From Calliopsis andreniformis (taxonomy: Eukaryota; Arthropoda; Insecta; Hymenoptera; Andrenidae), in contig NW_027480450.1 in assembly GCF_051401765.1 (NCBI RefSeq), forward strand, positions 372,001 to 436,000: a DNA stretch of 64,000 bases, in the 5' to 3' direction. Each line of letters opens with the position of its first letter. Position 1 is the first letter of the stretch. Below the pieces are notes generated by a model. The model saw only the letters and a list, made by a program, of their open reading frames with translations. It was not told where the DNA came from and did no database searches. The translations under genes and the position numbers were made by a program. Positions 53,423 through 63,504 of the stretch are shown piece after piece.

Positions 53423-53933
53423 GTAATCAATCCTCAATACTCAATCCTCAATCCTCAATCTTCAATCCCCAATACTCAATCTTCAATCCTCAATCCTCAA
53501 TCCTCAATCCTCAATACACATTGTTCAATCCTCAATACCAAATCCTCAATCTTCAATCCTCAATCCTCAACCCTCTATTCTCAACCCTCAATCCTCAATC
53601 CTCAGACTTCAAACATCAACACTAAACCCTCAGTCCTCGTCCTCAATCCACAACACTCAATCGTCAATCCTCAATCATCAATCATCAATATTCAATCTTC
53701 AATCCTCAATCCTCAATCCTCAATCCTCAATCCTCAATCGTCAGCCTTCAATCCTCAACCCTCAATCCTCAATCCTCAATCCTCATTCTTCAATCCTCAA
53801 CACCCAATCGTCAATCTTCAATCCTCAATCCTCAATCCTCAATCCTCAATTCTCAATCTTCAATCCTCAACACTCACTTCTTCAATCCTCAATCCTCAAT
53901 CCTCAATCCTCAATACTCAATCCTCAATCCTCA
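53423..53933. repeat. K insert module, 511-bp form
   Basis: GTAA-to-GTAA segment with the CGTCAGCCTTC and CACTCACTTCTTC markers. It is 91 bp (13 heptamers) shorter than the 602-bp form because the AATGATCAATACTC phrase and its flanks are missing. Confidence 0.78.
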
Positions 53934-54549
53934 GTAATCAATCCTCAATACTCAATCCTCAATCCTCAATCTTCAATCCCCAATACTCAATCTTCAATCC
54001 TCAATCCTCAATCCTCAATCCTCAATACACATTGTTCAATCCTCAATACCAAATCCTCAATCTTCAATCCTCAATCCTCAATCCTCTATTCTCAACCCTC
54101 AATCCTCAATCCCCAGACTTCAAACATCAATACTAAACCCTCAGTCCACGTCCTCAATCCACAACACTCAATCGTCAATCCTCAATCCTCAATACACATT
54201 GTTCAATCCTCAATACCAAATCCTCAATCTTCAATCCTCAATCCTCAATCCTCTATTGTCAATCCTCAATCCTCAATCCTCAGACTTCAAACATCAATAC
54301 TAAACCCTCAGTCCTCGTCCTCAATCCACAACACTCAATCGTCAATCCTCAATCATCAATCATCAATATTCAGTCTTCAATCCTCAATCCTCAATCCTCA
54401 ATCCTCAACCCTCAATCCTCAATGATCAATCCTCAATACCCAATCCTCAGTCTTGAATCCTCAATCCTCAATCCTCAATCCTCAGCCCTCAAACCTCAAA
54501 CCTGAATCCTCAATCCTGAATCCTCAATCTTCAGACCTCAGTCCTCAAG

Positions 54550-54991
54550 AATCAGTTGTCAATTCTCAATCCTCAATAGAATATCATCAATTCACAGTTT
54601 TCAATACCCAATACTCAATCTGCAACCTTCAAATCTCTGTCCACAAACATCAATTCTCATCACTCAACCCTCAACACTCCGTCCCTAATCCTCAATCTTC
54701 AACACTCAATCCACAATCCTCAATCTTCAATCATCAATACTCTATCCTCAGTCCTCAATCCTCAATCTTCAATCCTCAATCCTCAGATCTCAAACATAAA
54801 TACTCAACCCTCAGTCCTCGTCCTCGATCCACAACCCTCAATCCTCGATCCTCAATCTTCAATCATCAATATTCAATATTCAATCCTCAATCCTCAATCC
54901 TCAACACTCAGTCCTCAATCCTCAATCCTCAATACTCAACCATCAATCCTCAATTCTCGAACTCAATAGAAAATCCTGAATTCTCAGGATT
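54550..54991. repeat. P element + inverted repeat cassette
   Basis: HOR-G copy 0; P ends in CCGTCCCTAATCC; spacing 422. Confidence 0.85.
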
Positions 54992-55808
54992 CAATACTCA
55001 AACCTCAGCACACAACCCTCAGCCCTCATCCTCAATCCTCAATCCTCAATCCTCAATCCTCAATATTCAATCATCAGTACTCAATCTTCAATCCTCAATC
55101 CTCAATCCCCAATCCTCAATCCTCAATCCTCAGTAATCAATCCTCAATCTTCAATACTCAGTCGTCAATCCTCAATCCTCAATCCTCAACCCTCAATCCT
55201 CGTTCCTCAAACCTCAATCCTCAACCCTCAGTCCTCATCCTCAATTCTCAATTCTCAATCCTCAATCCTCAATCCTCAATCTTCAATCCTCAATAATCAA
55301 TCTCCAATCCTAGATACTCAATCCCAAATCCTCAATTCTTAATCCTCAACCTTCAATCCTCAATCCCCAGTCCTCAATCTTCAATCCTCAATGCTCAGTC
55401 CTCAATCCTCAATCCTCAGTCCTCAATCCTCAATCCTCAATCCTCAGACCTCAACCCTCAGCCGTCAGTCCTCGTCCTCAATCCTCAACACTCAATCCTC
55501 ATTCTTCAATCCTCTATACCCAATCCTCAATCTTCAATCCTCAATCCTCAATCCTCAGTTCTCAATCCTCAATCCTCAGTCCTCAGTCCTCAAACCTCAA
55601 TCCTCAACACTCAGCCCTCATCCTCAATCCTCAATCCTCAATCTTCAATCCTCAATCCTCAATACTCAATCCTCAATCCTCAATCTTCAATCCTCAATAC
55701 TCAATCTTCAATCCTCAATCCTCAAAGCTCAATCCTCAATCCTCAATCCTCAATCATCAATCCTCAATACTCAATCTTCAATCCTCAATCCTCAATCCTC
55801 AATCCTCA

Positions 55809-58193
55809 ATGCTCAATCCTCAATCCTCAATCCTCAACCCTCAACCTTCAATCCTCAATACTCAATCTGCAATCCTCAATCCTCAATCCTCAGCACTCAA
55901 TCCTCATTCTTCAATCCTCAATAACCAATCCTCAATCTTCAATCCTCAATCCTCAATCCTCAATTCTCAATCCTCAATCCTCAATCCTCAGACCTCAATC
56001 CTCAATCTTCAATCCTCAATACTCAATCTACAATCCTCAATCCTCAATCCTCAATCCTCAATCCTCATTCTTCAATACTCAACACCCAGTCCTCAATCTT
56101 CAATCCTCAATCCTCAATCCTCAATTCTGAACACTCAATCCTCAATCCTCAATCTTCAATCCTCAACCCTCAATCCTCAATCCTCAATCCTCAATCCTCA
56201 ATTCTCAGACCTCAATCCTCAATCCTCAATCCTCAATACTCAATCTTCAATCCTCAATCCTCAATCCTCAATCCTCAATCCTCATTCTTCAATCCTCAAC
56301 ACCCAATCGTCAATCTTCAATCCTCAATCCTCAATCCTCAATTCTCAATCCTCAATCCTCAATCCTCAGACCTCAAACATAAATACTCAACCCTCAGTCC
56401 TCGTCCTCGATCCACAACCCTCAATCCTCGATCCTCAACCTTCAATCATCAATATTCAATATTCAATCCTCAATCCTCAATCCTCAATACTCAGTCCTCA
56501 ACCCTCAATCCTCAATACTCAACCATCAATCCTCAATTCTCGAACTCAACAGAAAATCCTGAGTTCTCAGGATTCAATACTCAAACCTCAAAACACAACC
56601 CTCAGCCCTCATCCTCAATCCTCAATCCTCAATCCTCAATCCCCAATATTCAATCCTCAATACTCAATCTTCAATCCTCAATCCTCAATCCCCAATCCTC
56701 AATCCTCAATCCTCAGTAATCAATCCTCAATCTTCAATACTCAGTCGTCAATCCTCAGTCCTCAAACCTCAATCCTCAATCCTCAATCCTCAATTCTCAA
56801 TCCTCAATCCTCAGTCCTCAGTCCTCAAACCTCAATCCTCAATTCTCAATACTCAATCCTCAATCCTCAATATTCAATCCCCAATCCTCAATCTTCAATC
56901 CTCAATACTCAATCCTCAACCCTCAATCCTCATTCTTCAATCCTCAATACGCAATCCTCAATCTTCAGTCCTCAATCCTCAATCCTCAATTCTCAATACT
57001 CAATCCTCAAGCCTCAGACCTCAATCCTCAATCTTCAATCCTCAATTCTCAATCTTCAATCCTCAATCCTCAAACCTCAATCCTCAATCCTCATTCTTCA
57101 ATCCTCAACACCCAATCGTCAATCTTCAATCCTCAATCCTCAATCCTCAATTCTGAATCCTCAATCCTCAATCCTCAGACCTCAAACATCAATACTCAAC
57201 CCTCAGTCCTCATCCTCGATCCACAACCCTCAATCCTCGATCCTCAATCTTCAATCATCAATATTCAATATTCAATCCTCAATCCTCAATCCTCAATACT
57301 CAATCCTCAATCCTCAGTCCTCAATACTCAACCATCAATCCTCAATTCTCAATCCTCAATCCTCAGACCTCAGTCCTCAAACCTCAATCCTCAATTCTCA
57401 ATACTCAATCCTCAATCCTCAATACTCAATCCCCAATCCACAATCTTCAATCCTCAATACTCAATCTTCAACCCTCAATCCTCATTCGTCAATCCTCAGT
57501 ACCCAATCCTCAATCTTCAATCCTCAATCCCCAATCCTCAATTCTCATTACTCAATCCTCAATTATCAGACCTCAATCCTCAATCCTCAATCCTCAATAC
57601 TCAATCTTCAATCCTCAATCCTTAATTCTCAATCCTCAATCCTCAGTCCTCAGTCCTCAAACCTCAATCCTCAATTCTCAATACTCAATCCTCAATCCTC
57701 AATAATCAATCCCCAATCCACAATCTTCAATCCTCAATACTCAATCCTCAACCATCAATCCTCCTTCTTCAATCCTCAATACCCAATCCTCAATCTTCAA
57801 TCCTCAATCCTCAATCCTCAATCCTCATTACTCAATCCTCAATTCTCAGACCTCAATCCTCAATCCTCAATCCTCAATACTCAATCTTCAATCCTCAATC
57901 CTCAATCCTCAATCCTCAATCCTCATTCTTCAATCCTCAACACCCAATCGTCAATCTTCAATCCTCAATCCTCAATCCTCAATTCTCAATCCTCAATCCT
58001 CAATCCTCAGACCTCAAACATAAATACTCAACCCTCAGTCCTCGTCCTCGATCCACAACCCTCAATCCTCGATCCTCAATCTTCAATCATCAATATTCAA
58101 TATTCAATCCTCAATCCTCAATCCTCAATACTCAGTTCTCAATCCTCAATCCTCAATACTCAACCATCAATCCTCAATTCTCGAACTCAATAG
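55809..58193 (+). other. 794-codon open stretch, judged non-coding
   Basis: Longest ATG-to-stop reading in the window: about 113 imperfect copies of SSILNPQ in a row. No domain, signal peptide or membrane segment is visible, only polar seven-residue repeats. It is open because the + strand heptamer lacks a stop in every frame and few stop-making variants (TGA, TAG, TAA) fall in frame here. The other two frames read the same peptide until their own stops. Other long open stretches (404 codons at 42872 and 50164, 379 codons at 11931) have the same explanation. Translation cannot be excluded from sequence alone. Confidence 0.85.
56555..56574. repeat. Inverted repeat with changed loop
   Basis: AATCCTGA-GTTC-TCAGGATT: the only right-hand site with a change, and it lies in the loop (ATTC to GTTC), removing the GAATTC. 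Confidence 0.87.
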
Positions 58194-58195
58194 AA

Positions 58196-58215
58196 AATCC
58201 TGAATTCTCAGGATT
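58196..58215. repeat. Inverted repeat without P
   Basis: Perfect arms; 739 bp before the next site, one of the shorter gaps on the right. Confidence 0.85.
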
Positions 58216-58519
58216 CAATACTCAAACCTCAACAGACAACCCTCAGCCCTCATTCTCATTCCTCAATCCTCAATCCTCAATCCTCAATATTCAATCCTCA
58301 ATACTCAATCTTCAATCCTCAACCCTCAATCCCCAATCCTCAATCCTCAATCCTCAGTAATCAATCCTCAATACTCAATCCTCAATCCTCAATGATCAAT
58401 CCTCAATACCCAATCCTCAGTCTTCAATCCTCAATCCTCAATCCTCAATCCTCAGCCTTCAAACCTCAAACCTGAATCCTCAATCCTGAATCCTCAATCT
58501 TCAGACCTCAGTCCTCAAG

Positions 58520-58954
58520 AATCAGTTGTCAATTCTCAATCCTCAATAGAATATCATCAATTCACAGTTTTCAATACCCAATACTCAATCTGCAACCTTC
58601 AAATCTCTGTCCACAAACATCAATTCTCATCACTCAACCCTCAACACTCCGTCCCCAATCCTCAATCTTCAACACTCAATCCACAATCCTCAATCTTCAA
58701 TCATCAATACTCTATCCTCAGTCCTCAATCCTCAATCTTCAATCCTCAGATCTCAAACATAAATACTCAACCCTCAGTCCTCGTCCTCGATCCACAACCC
58801 TCAATCCTCGATCCTCAATCTTCAATCATCAATATTCAATATTCAATCCTCAATCCTCAATCCTCAACACTCAGTCCTCAATCCTCAATCCTCAATACTC
58901 AACCATCAATCCTCAATTCTCGAACTCAATAGAAAATCCTGAATTCTCAGGATT
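58520..58954. repeat. P element + inverted repeat cassette, short spacer
   Basis: HOR-G copy 1; spacing 415, one heptamer shorter. Confidence 0.85.
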
Positions 58955-59965
58955 CAATACTCAAACCTCAGCACACAACCCTCAGCCCTCATCCTCAATC
59001 CTCAATCCTCAATCCTCAATCCTCAATATTCAATCATCAGTACTCAATCTTCAATCCTCAATCCTCAATCCCCAATCCTCAATCCTCAATCCTCAGTAAT
59101 CAATCCTCAATCTTCAATACTCAGTCGTCAATCCTCAGTCCTCAATCCTCAACCCTCAATCCTCGTTCCTCAAACCTCAATCCTCAACCCTCAGTCCTCA
59201 TCCTCAATTCTCAATTCTCAATCCTCAATCCTCAATCCTCAATCTTCAATCCTCAATAATCAATCTCCAATCCTAGATACTCAATCCCAAATCCTCAATC
59301 CTTAATCCTCAACCTTCAATCCTCAATCCCCAGTACTCAATCTTCAATCCTCAATGCTCAGTCCTCAATCCTCAATCCTCAGTCCTCAATCCTCAATCCT
59401 CAATCCTCAGACCTCAACCCTCAGCCGTCAGTCCTCGTCCTCAATCCTCAACACTCAATCCTCATTCTTCAATCCTCTATACCCAATCCTCAATCTTCAA
59501 TCCTCAATCCTCAATCCTCAGTACTCAATCCTCAATCCTCAGTCCTCAGTCCTCAAACCTCAATCATCAATCCTCAATACTCAATCTTCAATCCTCAATC
59601 CTCAATCCTCAATCCTCAATGCTCAATCCTCAATCCTCAATCCTCAACCCTCAACATTCAATCCTCAATACTCAATCTGCAATCCTCAATCCTCAATCCT
59701 CAACACTCAATCCTCATTCTTCAATCCTCAATAACCAATCCTCAATCTTCAATCCTCAATCCTCAAACCTCAATTCTCAGACCTCAAACATAAATACTCA
59801 ACCCTCAGTCCTCGTCCTCGATCCACTAGCCTCAATCCTCGATCCTCAATCTTCAATCATCAATATTCAATATTCAATACTCAATACTCAATCCTCAATA
59901 CTCAGTTCTCAATCCTCAATCCTCAATACTCAACCATCAATCCTCAATTCTCGAACTCAATAGAA

Positions 59966-59985
59966 AATCCTGAATTCTCAGGATT
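59966..59985. repeat. Inverted repeat without P
   Basis: Perfect arms; 1031 bp after 58935. Confidence 0.85.
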
Positions 59986-60126
59986 CAATACTCAAACCTC
60001 AACACACAACCCTCAGCCCTCATCCTCATTCCTCAATCCTCAATCCTCAATCCTCAATATTCAATCCTCAATACTCAATCTTCAATCCTCAACCCTCAAT
60101 CCCCAATCCTCAATACTCAATCCTCA

Positions 60127-60637
60127 GTAATCAATCCTCAATACTCAATCCTCAATCCTCAATCTTCAATCCCCAATACTCAATCTTCAATCCTCAATCC
60201 TCAATCCTCAATCCTCAATACACATTGTTCAATCCTCAATACCAAATCCTCAATCTTCAATCCTCAATCCTCAATCCTCTATTCTCAACCCTCAATCCTC
60301 AATCCTCAGACTTCAAACATCAACACTAAACCCTCAGTCCTCGTCCTCAATCCACAACACTCAATCGTCAATCCTCAATCATCAATCATCAATATTCAAT
60401 CTTCAATCCTCAATCCTCAATCCTCAATCCTCAATCCTCAATCGTCAGCCTTCAATCCTCAACCCTCAATCCTCAATCCTCAATCCTCATTCTTCAATCC
60501 TCAACACCCAATCGTCAATCTTCAATCCTCAATCCTCAATCCTCAATCCTCAATTCTCAATCTTCAATCCTCAACACTCACTTCTTCAATCCTCAATCCT
60601 CAATCCTCAATCCTCAATACTCAATCCTCAATCCTCA
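60127..60637. repeat. K insert module, 511-bp form
   Basis: Same length and content as the module at 53423 and built into the HOR-G unit rather than standing between units. Confidence 0.78.
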
Positions 60638-61379
60638 GTAATCAATCCTCAATACTCAATCCTCAATCCTCAATCTTCAATCCCCAATACTCAATCTTCA
60701 ATCCTCAATCCTCAATCCTCAATCCTCAATACACATTGTTCAATCCTCAATACCAAATCCTCAATCTTCAATCCTCAATCCTCAATCCTCTATTCTCAAC
60801 CCTCAATCCTCAATCCTCAGACTTCAAACATCAATACTAAACCCTCAGTCCACGTCCTCAATCCACAACACTCAATCGTCAATCCTCAATCATCAATCAT
60901 CAATATTCAATCTTCAATCCTCAATCCTCAATCCTCAATCCTCAACCCTCAATCCTCAATGATCAATACTCAATACCCAATCCTCAGTCTTCAATCCTCA
61001 ATCCTCAATCCTCAATCCTCAATACACATTGTTCAATCCTCAATACCAAATCCTCAATCTTCAATCCTCAATCCTCAATCCTCTATTGTCAATCCTCAAT
61101 CCTCAATCCTCAGACTTCAAACATCAATACTAAACCCTCAGTCCTCGTCCTCAATCCACAACACTCAATCGTCAATCCTCAATCATCAATCATCAATATT
61201 CAGTCTTCAATCCTCAAACCTCAATCCTCAATCCTCAACCCTCAATCCTCAATGATCAATCCTCAATACGCAATCCTCAGTCTTCAATCCTCAATCCTCA
61301 ATCCTCAATCCTCAGCCCTCAAACCTCAAACCTGAATCCTCAATCCTGAATCCTCAATCTTCAGACCTCAGTCCTCAAG

Positions 61380-61821
61380 AATCAGTTGTCAATTCTCAAT
61401 CCTCAATAGAATATCATCAATTCATAGTTTTCAATACCCAATACTCAATCTGCAACCTTCAAATCTCTGTCCACAAACATCAATTCTCATCACTCAACCC
61501 TCAACACTCCGTCCCCAATCCTCAATCTTCAACACTCAATCCACAATCCTCAATCTTCAATCATCAATACTCTATCCTCAGTCCTCAATCCTCAATCTTC
61601 AATCCTCAATCCTCAGATCTCAAACATAAATACTCAACCCTCAGTCCTCGTCCTCGATCCACAACCCTCAATCCTCGATCCTCAATCTTCAATCATCAAT
61701 ATTCAATATTCAATCCTCAATCCTCAATCCTCAACACTCAGTCCTCAATCCTCAATCCTCAATACTCAACCATCAATCCTCAATTCTCGAACTCAATAGA
61801 AAATCCTGAATTCTCAGGATT
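61380..61821. repeat. P element + inverted repeat cassette
   Basis: HOR-G copy 2; P has TTCATAGTTTTC instead of TTCACAGTTTTC; spacing 422. Confidence 0.85.
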
Positions 61822-62832
61822 CAATACTCAAACCTCAGCACACAACCCTCAGCCCTCATCCTCAATCCTCAATCCTCAATCCTCAATCCTCAATATTCAA
61901 TCATCAGTACTCAATCTTCAATCCTCAATCCTCAATCCCCAATCCTCAATCCTCAATCCTCAGTAATCAATCCTCAATCTTCAATACTCAGTCGTCAATC
62001 CTCAGTCCTCAATCCTCAACCCTCAATCCTCGTTCCTCAAACCTCAATCCTCAACCCTCAGTCCTCATCCTCAATTCTCAATTCTCAATCCTCAATCCTC
62101 AATCCTCAATCTTCAATCCTCAATAATCAATCTCCAATCCTAGATACTCAATCCCAAATCCTCAATCCTTAATCCTCAACCTTCAATCCTCAATCCCCAG
62201 TACTCAATCTTCAATCCTCAATGCTCAGTCCTCAATCCTCAATCCTCAGTCCTCAATCCTCAATCCTCAATCCTCAGACCTCAACCCTCAGCCGTCAGTC
62301 CTCGTCCTCAATCCTCAACACTCAATCCTCATTCTTCAATCCTCTATACCCAATCCTCAATCTTCAATCCTCAATCCTCAATCCTCAGTACTCAATCCTC
62401 AATCCTCAGTCCTCAGTCCTCAAACCTCAATCATCAATCCTCAATACTCAATCTTCAATCCTCAATCCTCAATCCTCAATCCTCAATGCTCAATCCTCAA
62501 TCCTCAATCCTCAACCCTCAACATTCAATCCTCAATACTCAATCTGCAATCCTCAATCCTCAATCCTCAACACTCAATCCTCATTCTTCAATCCTCAATA
62601 ACCAATCCTCAATCTTCAATCCTCAATCCTCAAACCTCAATTCTCAGACCTCAAACATAAATACTCAACCCTCAGTCCTCGTCCTCGATCCACAAGCCTC
62701 AATCCTCGATCCTCAATCTTCAATCATCAATATTCAATATTCAATACTCAATACTCAATCCTCAATACTCAGTTCTCAATCCTCAATCCTCAATACTCAA
62801 CCATCAATCCTCAATTCTCGAACTCAATAGAA

Positions 62833-62852
62833 AATCCTGAATTCTCAGGATT
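62833..62852. repeat. Inverted repeat without P
   Basis: Perfect arms; 1031 bp after 61802. Confidence 0.85.
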
Positions 62853-62993
62853 CAATACTCAAACCTCAACACACAACCCTCAGCCCTCATCCTCATTCCT
62901 CAATCCTCAATCCTCAATCCTCAATATTCAATCCTCAATACTCAATCTTCAATCCTCAACCCTCAATCCCCAATCCTCAATACTCAATCCTCA

Positions 62994-63504
62994 GTAATCA
63001 ATCCTCAATACTCAATCCTCAATCCTCAATCTTCAATCCCCAATGCTCAATCTTCAATCCTCAATCCTCAATCCTCAATCCTCAATACACATTGTTCAAT
63101 CCTCAATACCAAATCCTCAATCTTCAATCCTCAATCCTCAATCCTCTATTCTCAACCCTCAATCCTCAATCCTCAGACTTCAAACATCAACACTAAACCC
63201 TCAGTCCTCGTCCTCAATCCACAACACTCAATCGTCAATCCTCAATCATCAATCATCAATATTCAATCTTCAATCCTCAATCCTCAATCCTCAATCCTCA
63301 ATCCTCAATCGTCAGCCTTCAATCCTCAACCCTCAATCCTCAATCCTCAATCCTCATTCTTCAATCCTCAACACCCAATCGTCAATCTTCAATCCTCAAT
63401 CCTCAATCCTCAATCCTCAATTCTCAATCTTCAATCCTCAACACTCACTTCTTCAATCCTCAATCCTCAATCCTCAATCCTCAATACTCAATCCTCAATC
63501 CTCA
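62994..63504. repeat. K insert module, 511-bp form
   Basis: Third 511-bp copy, exactly 2867 bp after the one at 60127. Confidence 0.78.

Larger units (their letters stand above)
52735..55380. repeat. HOR-G copy 0, with 126-bp deletion
   Basis: Matches the block 6704 bp downstream (52915/59619, 53262/59966, 53737/60441). From about 54185 the offset becomes 6830 (54422/61252, 54972/61802). So 126 bp (18 heptamers) is missing here relative to the later copy. It shares the CCCTCAACATTC variant with both later copies, which sets this family apart from HOR-E. Confidence 0.8.
55381..58389. repeat. HOR-F-like composite with longest open stretch
   Basis: Resembles the region from 37661 onward (landmarks 37661/55391 and 38079/55809, offset 17730), then passes through HOR-D-like phrases (CAATCCCCAATCCACAATC near 57428 and 57707). 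Inverted repeats at 56555 (loop variant) and 58196. Confidence 0.75.
58390..61249. repeat. HOR-G copy 1 (2860 bp)
   Basis: Starts at the AATGATCAATCCTC phrase. Landmarks recur at +2860, then +2867 after a one-heptamer difference near 58735/61595. Holds the cassette at 58520-58954, an inverted repeat at 59966 and a K module at 60127. Private variant CCACTAGCC near 59824. Confidence 0.85.

Noticed and set aside
292..62830. Dozens of + strand ORFs of 60-404 codons, all SSILNPQ-like
   Set aside because: They overlap each other in different frames with the same peptide, start at chance ATGs (AATGCTC, AATGTTC), and follow from a stop-free heptamer. Only the 794-codon case is listed, as non-coding.
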